Below, in pieces: positions 17,205 through 25,235 of a DNA stretch of 64,000 nucleotides. The stretch comes from Vulcanimicrobiota bacterium (GTDB taxonomy: Bacteria > Vulcanimicrobiota > Vulcanimicrobiia > Vulcanimicrobiales > Vulcanimicrobiaceae). The notes beneath the pieces were generated by a model, which was not told the DNA's origin, did no database searches, and saw nothing but the letters and a program-made list of their open reading frames with translations. Position 1 is the first letter of the stretch, and each line of letters begins with the position of its first letter. The position numbers were made by a program, and so were the translations under genes. The stretch covers positions 1 through 64,000 of the forward strand of contig JAAXCX010000008.1 in NCBI GenBank assembly GCA_013036105.1. Direction: 5' to 3'.

Positions 17205-17349
17205 GGGATGTGGCTCCCCGCTGAAACCGCTCGCGAAATTACCTCCATGTAATTTCGCGGCTTCAGCGTTTTTTCGAGAAAGCAAGCTTTGAAGTCGACA
17301 TCCTGTCGAGCTCGAAAAAAGCGCAGATTTCAGCAAAGAGCCACATCCC
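17205..17349 (+). terminator. Terminator nested in a 145-bp imperfect inverted repeat
   Basis: The inner part (17219-17274) is a strong rho-independent terminator: a stem of about 22 bp around CGCGAAATTAC / GTAATTTCGCG, then TTTTTTC. It is enclosed by a perfect 12-bp outer repeat GGGATGTGGCTC (17205-17216) / GAGCCACATCCC (17338-17349). Further partial pairings lie between GCGTTTTTTCGAG and CTCGAAAAAAGCGC. The right half overlaps the first codons of the Sco gene, so the structure could also control its translation or be a small mobile-repeat remnant. Confidence 0.75.
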
Positions 17350-18320
17350 TGATTTTCCTTTTTGTTTTCAGCGCGTTCCTCACGACACTGTCACTAGCCG
17401 CAACTCAATCGCCAATTATCCCCATACACGGTATCGTGCTGGCCGTCACTTCGAAAAATACCGCGATCGTGCGGAACGAAGCCGTGACCGGCATGCTGCC
17501 GCCGGCAACTCGCGCGTACCGGATCGAACCGCAGCTGATCCTGAGCAGCGGTGCCGGCATAGATGGCTTTGTCGACCAAAAGACGCGGCCGTGGCGTCTG
17601 TACGACGCGGCTCTGGCCGGGCCGTTTGTCGCCGGCGTGCCGCAAACCGGCAAAGTGATCGCGCTGGACATCGGCTCGAGGCTGCCGCACACGCAGCTGC
17701 TCGATCAGCGCGGGCAACTCGTCGACCTGGCGGCGTTTGGGGGCGTGTCGCTGACGAGTTTCATCTTCACGCGGTGCAAAGACGAGTGCCCACTCATCGC
17801 GGCAAAATTTGTGGAGATGCAGAAGCAGCTCGATTCGAGCCGGTTCCATCTCTTTTTGATCACCATCGATCCGATGTACGATTCGCCGCTGGTCATCGCG
17901 CGCTACGCACGCCGGTTCCGGATGAATCCGGCTTCGATCTCCGTGTTGACGGGCCAGCCGCACGACATTGCAACACTGCTCGACCAATTCGGCATCACGT
18001 CGCTGCAAAACGGCGACGCCAATTTCATTCACAGCGACAGTGTCTTTTTGGCGTCGCCGGACGGACGCGTCGCGCAAATTTTGCAGACAGCCGGCTTCAC
18101 CCCGGGTTCGCTCGCCGCACAGGCTCGTCACCTCGCGGGCATGTCGGCAAGCCCGTTCGGGCGTTTTCAACTATGGCTGGTAGCCGGTGTAACCGCGCTC
18201 TGCGGCGGCAATCAATTTGCCGGCATCGTCGCACTCGAAACGGTCCTGTTCTTGATTATCGCCGGTATCTCGTTTGTGACGCTAGGATGGGCCGTGCGGA
18301 AGATCTGGGGGAGTACGTAA
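17289..18320 (+). CDS. Sco1/SenC-family copper chaperone with C-terminal membrane anchor
   Basis: 343 aa from TTG 17289; no better start exists before the hydrophobic segment SLIFLFVFSAFLTTLSLAA. The thioredoxin-like domain carries the copper site FTRCKDECPL (Cys163-x3-Cys167) and the conserved His248 in NFIHSDSVFL, typical of Sco proteins that deliver copper to the CuA site of cytochrome oxidase or reduce its cysteines. Residues 30-130 form an extra beta region (GIVLAVTSKNTAIVRNEAV) that resembles the Cu-sensing/YHYH-type leader of some Sco proteins. A second membrane helix ends the protein. It fits the copper theme of the preceding block. Confidence 0.88.
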   Translation: MKSTSCRARKKRRFQQRATSLIFLFVFSAFLTTLSLAATQSPIIPIHGIVLAVTSKNTAIVRNEAVTGMLPPATRAYRIEPQLILSSGAGIDGFVDQKTRPWRLYDAALAGPFVAGVPQTGKVIALDIGSRLPHTQLLDQRGQLVDLAAFGGVSLTSFIFTRCKDECPLIAAKFVEMQKQLDSSRFHLFLITIDPMYDSPLVIARYARRFRMNPASISVLTGQPHDIATLLDQFGITSLQNGDANFIHSDSVFLASPDGRVAQILQTAGFTPGSLAAQARHLAGMSASPFGRFQLWLVAGVTALCGGNQFAGIVALETVLFLIIAGISFVTLGWAVRKIWGST

Positions 18321-18552
18321 AGGCGCCGCTCAAGGCGCGCGCCCCCAGCATTCCCCAGGCGAGCATGGCAGCGACCACGAGCAGCATCATCGACAGGTTC
18401 GCCACCAGCAGCTGCAAGAGCAGCGGAACGTCGCCCGCGCGCTGCGCGAGCGCCAGATAGGTGTAGCGGAGAAGCGGGATTCCCCCAACGATGGCCGTTA
18501 CGTCGGCAGCGACAATCACTAAGAACAAAAAGCGCGCGCGGACCTTTTTCAT
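18256..18552 (-). CDS. Small two-helix membrane protein coupled to the HprK-like gene
   Basis: 98 aa; ATG 18552 overlaps the stop of the HprK-like gene as ATGA, so the pair is translationally coupled. It begins MKKVRARFLFLVIVAADVTA. Two hydrophobic helices are seen (about 8-28 and 45-72, the second rich in Leu and Met: LLLVVAAMLAWGMLGARAL) with a basic C-terminus. The 3' end overlaps the convergent Sco gene by 65 bp. No family recognised. Confidence 0.55.
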   Translation of the reverse strand: MKKVRARFLFLVIVAADVTAIVGGIPLLRYTYLALAQRAGDVPLLLQLLVANLSMMLLVVAAMLAWGMLGARALSGAFTYSPRSSARPILASQTRYRR

Positions 18553-19430
18553 TGCGCCATCATGGTGACGGCATACGTGATCGCGACGGCCGTCTCGTCG
18601 GGCGTTCCCAGCACGAGCCGGAAACAGTGCACGCGCCGCAGCAGCGCAATCGCGCGCGTGACGCGATCCATCAAGTCGCCTCGCGCGTCGAACCAGCGCG
18701 TTATCGCCGGCAGCGCTGAGGCTGCGTCGATATGTTCGAGCGAAGCCGAAGCGCCTGACCCCGCTATCACAAAGAGCGCACGGAGCGGATTCGGTTTCGC
18801 GACGGCTTCGGATCCGAAGCACGTTTTCAGCGAAAGCTCGGGCGGATCGAGCGCTGCGTCGCGGTCGGCCAGCAAGAGCCGCGCGCCTGCAGCGCGCACC
18901 GAGGAACGGCGCAAGAACGGGTACATCGTCGTCCCGCGAATCAAGGCGCGTTCGTCGGAATAGACATGCATGCCGCGGCGAACGCACGCGAGCATCGCGC
19001 TTGCCTTCGCGGAGCTGGAGTTTCCCGCGATCGCGATTGCCGCGCCTTGGTATTCCAGCGCGGCAGCGTGTATCGATGCGATCTCGGAGTCGTAACGAAT
19101 GACAGCCGAGACGATCACGGCGTCGGCGAGAAAGACGATCGCGTCAGCCGGCAGCGGACCTTGCGTCCAGCGCCACGACGGCGCGTGATCGGACCAAAAT
19201 GCGTATCCCGCGCGCGCAGTCGAAACGTAATAGCGGAAATCGGGCTCGCCCGTCGCCGCGTGGTCCGCGTAGCGCAAGCCGAAAAGGCGAGCGACTTCAG
19301 CGATGTCGGTACGCAGCTCCATAACGACGCCGGCGATTTCGCAGCGCGCGGAATGCACGCACCGCAGCGCGAGCTCCGCGTGCGACGTATCGCCCGAACG
19401 GGTGAGCTGCTCCGCCCGGATCACTCGCAT
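18549..19430 (-). CDS. HprK-related protein with degenerate P-loop
   Basis: 293 aa from ATG 19430 (MRVIRAEQL, GAGAAG upstream). Residues 115-155 match the fold of HPr kinase-like proteins found beside PqqD/peptide-modification genes: IHAAALEYQGAAIAIAG, then a P-loop-like GNSSSAKAS (136-144), then MHVYSDERALI, equivalent to the Walker-B-like SDE-x-A-L segment. The usual G-x-x-G-x-G-K-S/T is altered: Lys is kept, but the surrounding glycines are Ser/Ala and the final Ser/Thr is Ala. Nucleotide hydrolysis may be lost or changed. The N-terminal 100 residues are of unknown fold. It forms a unit with the small membrane protein downstream and is divergent from the sigma-factor operon. Confidence 0.6.
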   Translation of the reverse strand: MRVIRAEQLTRSGDTSHAELALRCVHSARCEIAGVVMELRTDIAEVARLFGLRYADHAATGEPDFRYYVSTARAGYAFWSDHAPSWRWTQGPLPADAIVFLADAVIVSAVIRYDSEIASIHAAALEYQGAAIAIAGNSSSAKASAMLACVRRGMHVYSDERALIRGTTMYPFLRRSSVRAAGARLLLADRDAALDPPELSLKTCFGSEAVAKPNPLRALFVIAGSGASASLEHIDAASALPAITRWFDARGDLMDRVTRAIALLRRVHCFRLVLGTPDETAVAITYAVTMMAQ

Positions 19431-19552
19431 GCTGCTTCTCGCGCCATAGTATCTACCAAGGTACCCAGTGCGCAGCGCGAGGCCCGGACAAGCGGCAGCC
19501 TGCCATGCCTTGCACAGGGCATGAAGCAAGCGTACGGGTAAAACGAGGCACG

Positions 19553-20125
19553 ATGGCAGTCCCCAGAAAGCCGGTTGCGCCGCCCACCCCGGAACAGTCG
19601 GCCTTTCTCGAGCGGGCGATCGAGCAATACGGCAAGGCGACCTATAATTTCGCCTACCGGCTGACGCGCAACGAGGCCGACGCCCGCGATTTGACCCAGG
19701 AGGCCTTCATCCGCGTCTACCGGGCGTGGCGGTCATTTCAGCCCGGGACGTCGTTTCTCTCCTGGATCTACCGGATCGTCACGAATCTTCACCGGGACGA
19801 ACTTCGCCGCCGAAAGGGACGTTATCAGGAAGAGATTCCCGAGGACAACGCACCTCAGGAATTCGCGGGGGAACGCCCCCTGGCCGTGTCGCCTATAGAG
19901 GATTACGTCGAGAGCCAACTGAGCGAACCGCTTGCGCGGTCGCTCGAGCAGCTCTCGGGAGACCAGCGCCAGGTGATCGTGCTCGCCGACATCGAGGAGT
20001 ACAGCTATCAGGAAATCGCCGAAATCATGGGGTGCTCGATAGGAACGGTCCGTTCGAGACTCCACCGTGCCAGAGCGCTACTTCGCAGACTCGTACAAAG
20101 ACAAATGGAGCAACAAAAATCATGA
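19553..20125 (+). CDS. ECF RNA polymerase sigma factor (sigma-E/W type)
   Basis: 190 aa from ATG 19553 (MAVPRKPVAPP) with ACGAGG upstream. Region 2: YNFAYRLTRNEADARDLTQE and AFIRVYRAWRSF, FLSWIYRIVTNL; region 4: LSGDQRQVIVLADIEEYSYQ and EIAEIMGCSIGTVRSRLHRA. The two regions are joined by an acidic linker. Its stop overlaps the anti-sigma start (ATGA), and a MucB-like gene follows, so this is the classic sigma / anti-sigma / periplasmic regulator operon for envelope stress. Confidence 0.95.
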   Translation: MAVPRKPVAPPTPEQSAFLERAIEQYGKATYNFAYRLTRNEADARDLTQEAFIRVYRAWRSFQPGTSFLSWIYRIVTNLHRDELRRRKGRYQEEIPEDNAPQEFAGERPLAVSPIEDYVESQLSEPLARSLEQLSGDQRQVIVLADIEEYSYQEIAEIMGCSIGTVRSRLHRARALLRRLVQRQMEQQKS

Positions 20126-20637
20126 CCGAGCATCTAAACAACTACATTTTAATCGACTACATGCATGCAGGCTTGAGCCCCGAGCAGGACGCGCGCGTTT
20201 ACGCGCACCTCGAAGCCTGCCCGGAGTGCCGCGCGGAGTATGACGCAGAACTGGCGCTAACCGATTTGGTGCGATCGTTCGCCGCCGCCGACACCCGCGA
20301 GCTCCCCTCAACGGTCAAAGCCGAAATTTGGGAACGCATCCGCGCCGCCCGCCCGTCACCCTTTGGTACGTGGGCACGCTGGCTTCGTCCGGCGGTCTCG
20401 CTTCCGGTTGCCGCGGCTTTGGCGCTGGCAGCGTATTTCGGAACGTCCTATCTGGGACCGCACGGTCCTGCTCCTATCGATGCCGGTTATTATCTGCAAG
20501 ACCACGCCGCACTCACCAGCACGGTGCCGTTTAGCGATCACGCAACGGCCAGCGCCGCCGATCTGGAATCGTCGACGCCCAAAGCTCCAAGCTCCGTTGC
20601 TGTGACCGCTTCCTACACGGCGTACGCCAATCCATAG
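20122..20637 (+). CDS. Zinc-finger anti-sigma factor, single membrane span
   Basis: 171 aa. The cytoplasmic N-terminal domain carries the ZAS motif HLEACPECRAEYD (His-x3-Cys-x2-Cys, around residues 29-36) that binds the cognate sigma factor. A membrane helix is near 95-115 (AVSLPVAAALALAAYFGTSY), and the periplasmic tail is short and Ser/Ala-rich. It overlaps the sigma gene by 4 bp and should sequester it at the membrane until envelope stress triggers release. Confidence 0.9.
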   Translation: MTEHLNNYILIDYMHAGLSPEQDARVYAHLEACPECRAEYDAELALTDLVRSFAAADTRELPSTVKAEIWERIRAARPSPFGTWARWLRPAVSLPVAAALALAAYFGTSYLGPHGPAPIDAGYYLQDHAALTSTVPFSDHATASAADLESSTPKAPSSVAVTASYTAYANP

Positions 20638-20638
20638 C

Positions 20639-21637
20639 ACGCGTGCGCTCGCGCTGGCGCTGACCGGCACGCTCCTGCTGGGGTCGGCGCAGCGAAGCGA
20701 TCCCGCGACGCTCTTAAGGCAAGCGGTTGAAGCATATAGCACGATCTCGTACGTCGGACAAGTTCAGAGCGTTGATTTTGGAACCAGCCGCGCCGACGCG
20801 GTTCTTTTCCGAGTCGAACACCGCGCGCCCGACAAGACGCGCCGGTGGTATTTGGCGCCCGAATCGCTCTATGGCGATTCGATCATCAGCCGCGGCACGA
20901 TGGAATACGACGTCGACATGCACCGTAACCGGATCGTCGTTGCACGCAACGACGCGCTCGACGACCAAGTGGCCTTCGATGATAATTTCGGCCTGCTTTT
21001 GCGCAACTACAATGCGGTGCTTGCGCCGGACACGAGCGTCGCCGGGCGCCGGGCCTTTCAAGTGCTTCTGGTAAACAAATATACCGGAGAAACGGTCATC
21101 CGGCTTTCGCTGGATTCGGAAACGAAACTGGTGCTCGCTCGAGACCGCTTCGGCGCCACCGGCACGGTCACCAGTCAGATGCGGTTCGAACAGATCCGGT
21201 TCACGTCGGCAATTGCCGAGCAGACTTTTGACGTGCCGGCCGGATTTAAGCAGGTCCACGGCACGGATGAAGGCCTTCCCTCAAACGATCTGAAGGGCTT
21301 GGTCAAAGCGGCCGGCTTCCGGGCGCTCGGCCCGAAGTACTTGCCCGAAGGTTTCTTGCCGATCGCCGGCGATTTGCACAACGTCAAGGACGTGCGCACG
21401 CTGCACCTGCTGTATTCCGACGGACTGCGCACCGTCTCGCTCTTTGAAAACGCGCGCGGCGCAGCAGTGGACCTGAGCCGCTACACCGTTCACGCGACCA
21501 AACTTCAGTCACGCGACGCGCAGTACGTGCGCGATGGTCCGACGACGCTACTCACCTGGACCGATGGAAACTTGCACTTCGCGCTCGTCGGCGAATTGAC
21601 GCTGACCGAACTGACGCGCATCGGGTCGTCAGTCTAA
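20639..21637 (+). CDS. MucB/RseB-like periplasmic sigma-regulator; ACG start proposed
   Basis: About 332 aa. The first canonical start in this frame is TTG at 20852, but coding sequence clearly extends upstream: translation from ACG 20639 gives M-RALALALTGTLLLGSAQ, a perfect signal peptide, then DPATLLRQAVEAYSTISYVG, the start of a LolA/MucB-type domain. A stop (TGA 20603) closes the frame further upstream and no ATG, GTG or TTG lies between. The anti-sigma stop is one base before the ACG. The C-terminal domain (GLVKAAGFRALGPKYLPEGF ... TVSLFENARG) matches MucB/RseB, which senses lipid or unfolded barrel signals and protects the anti-sigma from cleavage. Confidence 0.82.
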   Translation, partial: TRALALALTGTLLLGSAQRSDPATLLRQAVEAYSTISYVGQVQSVDFGTSRADAVLFRVEHRAPDKTRRWYLAPESLYGDSIISRGTMEYDVDMHRNRIVVARNDALDDQVAFDDNFGLLLRNYNAVLAPDTSVAGRRAFQVLLVNKYTGETVIRLSLDSETKLVLARDRFGATGTVTSQMRFEQIRFTSAIAEQTFDVPAGFKQVHGTDEGLPSNDLKGLVKAAGFRALGPKYLPEGFLPIAGDLHNVKDVRTLHLLYSDGLRTVSLFENARGAAVDLSRYTVHATKLQSRDAQYVRDGPTTLLTWTDGNLHFALVGELTLTELTRIGSSV

Positions 21638-22642
21638 CGTCTCGATCGTTTCGAGCAGCTCGCGCTGAGATGCGGGAATCGCCGAATCTTGCGCGCCGCT
21701 CGTTTCGGGCGTTTGCGGGGCATCGTGCGCTTCGATCACCGCAGCGACCGAACGCGCTAGTGCGTCGACGTCGTAGCCGCCCTCCAAAACGTAAGCCACG
21801 CGTCCGCCGCAATACTCTTGCGCCAGCCGGCGTATGAGCGCTGCCAAATGCGTAGCGGCCTCGACGTCAACGCCGAGATCGCCGGCCGGATCGCCCTTCA
21901 CATAATCGAAGCCCGCGCTTACGATCAGCATGTCCGGCCGCACGCGCGCCACCGTTGCCGCAAGCAGACGCTCCCACACCGCCACGAAAGGTTCGGTTCC
22001 GAAGTCGTGCGGCGGCAGCGGAACGTTGACGATCGCGTCGCGTTCCGGGAGCGCGTAGTTCTCGTCGCGTCCGCCGGTGCCCGGATAGGCCGGAAACGCG
22101 TGCGTTGAGACATACGAGAGACCATCGCCGCTGACGGCTTGCGTGCCGTTGCCGTGATGATAATCGAAATCTACGATAAGCGTGCGCGCGCCGAACTGTG
22201 CCTGCGCCGCGCGCGCTGCGATAGCGGCGTTGTTGAAGACGCAGAAACCCATGCCGCGCCGCGCCTCGGCATGATGACCGGGCGGGCGCAGAATCGCAAA
22301 CGCACTACCGCTTTCGTGCATCGCGGTCTCCATGGCCACCACCGCGCCGCCGGCAGCCCTGCGCGCCACATCGAAAGAGTGCGTGTCGATAACCGTATCG
22401 CCCGTGGAAAGATAACCTGCAAAGTCAGCCATGCCGGCAACTTCGGCGCGCACGAGTTCGACGTAGCCGGGCGCGTGCACGCGCTCGATCTCGGCTGTGG
22501 TTGCGTCGCGAGGCGCTATAACGTTTTCGAATTTCCCGCTTCGGCGCAAAAAATCGGCGACCGCTTCAACGCGGCCCGGCGATTCCGGATGAGGTATGCC
22601 GCGTAAGTGGTCGCCGTAGAGCTCGTCGTAGACGATTCTCAA
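21629..22642 (-). CDS. Histone deacetylase / acetoin-utilisation (AcuC-like) family hydrolase
   Basis: 337 aa. Arginase/deacetylase fold with zinc and catalytic motifs: RPPGHHAEA (His-His), GFCVFNN, VDFDYHHGNGTQ (Asp and His zinc ligands), SAGFDYVKGDP (Asp) and EGGYD. It removes acyl groups from lysine side chains or polyamines. The sequence resembles class-II-like bacterial deacetylases, which include acetylpolyamine amidohydrolases; the exact substrate is not clear. It overlaps the convergent MucB-like gene by 9 bp and shares strand with the TPR gene 5 bp upstream. Confidence 0.92.
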   Translation of the reverse strand: MRIVYDELYGDHLRGIPHPESPGRVEAVADFLRRSGKFENVIAPRDATTAEIERVHAPGYVELVRAEVAGMADFAGYLSTGDTVIDTHSFDVARRAAGGAVVAMETAMHESGSAFAILRPPGHHAEARRGMGFCVFNNAAIAARAAQAQFGARTLIVDFDYHHGNGTQAVSGDGLSYVSTHAFPAYPGTGGRDENYALPERDAIVNVPLPPHDFGTEPFVAVWERLLAATVARVRPDMLIVSAGFDYVKGDPAGDLGVDVEAATHLAALIRRLAQEYCGGRVAYVLEGGYDVDALARSVAAVIEAHDAPQTPETSGAQDSAIPASQRELLETIETLD

Positions 22643-22647
22643 GCCAT

Positions 22648-24195
22648 CTAATGTTTCTTTTTGGCCGCCGGCGCAGACGCGCAGACCTTTGCCGACGTCG
22701 CCGAGATCTGCTTATACTGAGTCGTGCTCTTCTTCATCATCTTCAGCAGCCGTGTGTACGACGAGCATGCCTTGGCCGGCTGTTTCGTGCCTGCATACGA
22801 AACGCCCATCATGTAGAGATAATCCGGATGCTGAATGATGTATCCGGGAAGTTGCGTGTCGAGAATGGTGAAAAGTTGAGCGGACTCCTTGTAATTCTTC
22901 ATGCTGTAGTCGGAACCCGCGATGCACGCCAGCGTATCCGGATTGCGCACCATTTGGAATGACTGAGCGCACGCCGCGCGCGCCAAAGCGTACTGGTGAC
23001 TGGAAACGTAGGCTTGTCCGAGCAGGGCAAACGTTTGTCCGCTCGGAGCGTCGTCGGCAAGCTGTTTGAGATACCGCGCCGCGTCGGCCGGTTTGCCTTG
23101 GCCCATCTTCAGCTGCGCGAGATCGATCAGCGCGCTTGTGTCGTTCTTGTCGATGCGCACCGCTTGAAGGAACTGCTGCTCGGCGCGGCCGGGCTGACGG
23201 TTGGCCATCCAGTACTCGCCGTACGCGGTGTGCAGAGTCGAAACAGCCGGGTACTGCCGGAAGGCGGCGTCGTAGACTCCCTGCGCTTGTGACGGCTGTT
23301 TGGCCGTCGCGTACATCAAGGCTTTTTGCACGACGATCGCGGCTTTCTCGTTGTCGTTGGTCGAAGCTGCGATGGCGTCGTCGAAGGCTTGAGCCGACGC
23401 GGCAATATTGTTTTGCTTGGCAAGCACTCCGGCCCGGAAGATGAGCGCCCGCACGTTTTTCGGATCCAGCGAAATGGCGCGATCGATCGTCGTCAACGCG
23501 TTCGGCAGCGTATTTTGGGCCACCCATGTTTGCGCTTCCTGAATGAGCGGACTGACATCTTTCGTATCGAGCTGATAGGCCTGCTCGAATTGTTTGCGCG
23601 CGTCGTCCCACTTCTGTTCCGCGGCGAGCACGACGCCAAGTGTGACGTATGCACGGGGCTCGGTCTTGTTAAATGTCACCGCCCGGTTGGCAATCCGTTC
23701 CGCATCGGCGGAGCGCGGGGGCTTGGCTTGCAGATACAACTGCGCGAGCTGCCCGAGCACGGCGAGATTGGTGGGCTCGAGATTCGAGGCCGCTTCGAAG
23801 TCGGCCGTCGCCGCCCCGAGCTGGCCTAGGGCGAGCTGCCCGGAGCCGTCCAGGAAATAGACCTGCGCGGTTTTCGTGCCGAGCTGCATGACATGCTGCG
23901 TGAGCTGCACGGCCGCTTGCGTGGCCTGCGGCGACCCCAGCCCTAAAAATTGGCTTGCCAATTCGATCATTGCATCGCGATCGTTGGGATTGGCTTTTAG
24001 CCGGGCCTGGAGCCGCGGAATCGCGATCTGCGGCGGCTCGGGCGAAGCCGTGGGAAGCGGCGCCGGGCTGGGCGACGGAGTGGCCGTCGCCGCCGCGCGA
24101 GCGGCGATCAGCGTTGCGTGCGCCGGCGTACCGGAGAAAGCAAGCGCCGAACCGAGTGCGGCTGCGAACGAGGCGAGCAATAGGAAACGTTTCAA
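22648..24195 (-). CDS. Exported TPR-repeat protein
   Basis: 515 aa. Signal peptide MKRFLLLASFAAALGSALA, then an Ala/Thr/Pro low-complexity linker (about 35-57), then about eleven tetratricopeptide repeats of 34 residues with Ala-8/Ala-20 spacing (for example AYVTLGVVLAAEQKWDDARKQFEQ is one helix pair, abbreviated here to its core VVLAAEQKWDDARKQ). A Lys-rich C-terminus (AAKKKH) ends it. TPR arrays are protein-interaction scaffolds; a periplasmic assembly role is likely. No enzymatic domain. Confidence 0.85.
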   Translation of the reverse strand: MKRFLLLASFAAALGSALAFSGTPAHATLIAARAAATATPSPSPAPLPTASPEPPQIAIPRLQARLKANPNDRDAMIELASQFLGLGSPQATQAAVQLTQHVMQLGTKTAQVYFLDGSGQLALGQLGAATADFEAASNLEPTNLAVLGQLAQLYLQAKPPRSADAERIANRAVTFNKTEPRAYVTLGVVLAAEQKWDDARKQFEQAYQLDTKDVSPLIQEAQTWVAQNTLPNALTTIDRAISLDPKNVRALIFRAGVLAKQNNIAASAQAFDDAIAASTNDNEKAAIVVQKALMYATAKQPSQAQGVYDAAFRQYPAVSTLHTAYGEYWMANRQPGRAEQQFLQAVRIDKNDTSALIDLAQLKMGQGKPADAARYLKQLADDAPSGQTFALLGQAYVSSHQYALARAACAQSFQMVRNPDTLACIAGSDYSMKNYKESAQLFTILDTQLPGYIIQHPDYLYMMGVSYAGTKQPAKACSSYTRLLKMMKKSTTQYKQISATSAKVCASAPAAKKKH

Positions 24196-24248
24196 GTGTT
24201 CGTCCTTATCGAAATGCTACGGTGTTAACGGCCCAGGGGAGGCGAACG

Positions 24249-25235
24249 TCACGTATGGGCCGCTTTCGCCTGTTGGACCAGCGTGGTGAGGGCGGGAATG
24301 ATCTGGAAAAGGTCGCCGACCACGAGCAAATCCGCAGTTTCGCCAATTGGTACGGTGCCGTCCCGGTTGATCGCCACGATCGTCCCGGCAGTCTGCATTC
24401 CGACTTTATGCTGGATGGCTCCGGAAATGCCTACAGCGATGTAGAGTTGAGGGCTGACGATCTTGCCGGTCTGGCCGATCTGCAGGCTGTAGGGCACCCA
24501 GCCGGCGTCGGCGGCCGCCCGCGAAGCGCCTACGGCGCCCCCGAGAGCCTCAGCCAACGGTTTCAGCAACGTCTCGAAAGGCTCCGGACCGCCGAGGCCG
24601 CGGCCTCCGCTGACGACGACCGCGGCTTCTTCCAAACCGATTTCGCCGCTCGCCTCTTCAACGTCGCTCTCGACGGCCATGCCGTAGGTTTTGCCGGCCG
24701 GCTTTTCGAGGGGCACCAATTGCGCGCCGGTCGCTTGCGGCTGCGCGGCAAAAGCGTTGGGCCGCACCGTGATGACGCCGTAGTCTCCAGCTTTAAACGT
24801 GCACGTCGTGATCGTCGAGCCTTGGAGCTTGGGCGCGATGCATTGCACGCGGCCGTTTTCAACGCGTAACTCGGTGACGTCGGAGGCCAAGCCCGCATCT
24901 AATCGCGCGGCGATCCGGCCGGCAACATCGCGGCCCAGCATCGTGTTCGGCACCAAGATAACGGCGGGTCCAGTGACTTTCGCGGCGGCTTCCAAATAAT
25001 CGACGACGGGATCGAGCAGAAACTTGTCGACGTCGGGGTCCTCGGTGTGAAAAATCTTATCGAGCGGATGATTTTGCAGCTGCTGCGCGAGCGCCGCCGA
25101 TCCGGACCCGGCGACCAGTGCGTGCGCTTTGCCGCCGAGCGCATCAGCCAAGCGGCGCGCCTCGGCCGCGAGTTCGAAGGTGACCTTACGCGTTTGTCCG
25201 CCGCTGTGCTCGACGAAAATAATGACGTCGCGCAT
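24249..25235 (-). CDS. etfA: Electron transfer flavoprotein alpha subunit
   Basis: 328 aa. N-terminal domain with DVIIFVEHSGGQ, then the C-terminal FAD-binding signature in PYSLQIGQTGKIVSPQLYI and VGISGAIQHKVGM. With EtfB it accepts electrons from acyl-CoA and other dehydrogenases and passes them to ETF-quinone oxidoreductase. The start ATG overlaps the etfB stop (TGATG). No acyl-CoA dehydrogenase or ETF-QO gene adjoins. Confidence 0.95.
   Translation of the reverse strand: MRDVIIFVEHSGGQTRKVTFELAAEARRLADALGGKAHALVAGSGSAALAQQLQNHPLDKIFHTEDPDVDKFLLDPVVDYLEAAAKVTGPAVILVPNTMLGRDVAGRIAARLDAGLASDVTELRVENGRVQCIAPKLQGSTITTCTFKAGDYGVITVRPNAFAAQPQATGAQLVPLEKPAGKTYGMAVESDVEEASGEIGLEEAAVVVSGGRGLGGPEPFETLLKPLAEALGGAVGASRAAADAGWVPYSLQIGQTGKIVSPQLYIAVGISGAIQHKVGMQTAGTIVAINRDGTVPIGETADLLVVGDLFQIIPALTTLVQQAKAAHT

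Noticed and set aside
20643-20852. GTG at 20643 as start of the MucB-like gene, or the TTG at 20852
   Set aside because: GTG 20643 is in another frame and ends at a TGA within seven codons. TTG 20852 lies after the signal peptide and the first domain strand, so it would produce a truncated protein.
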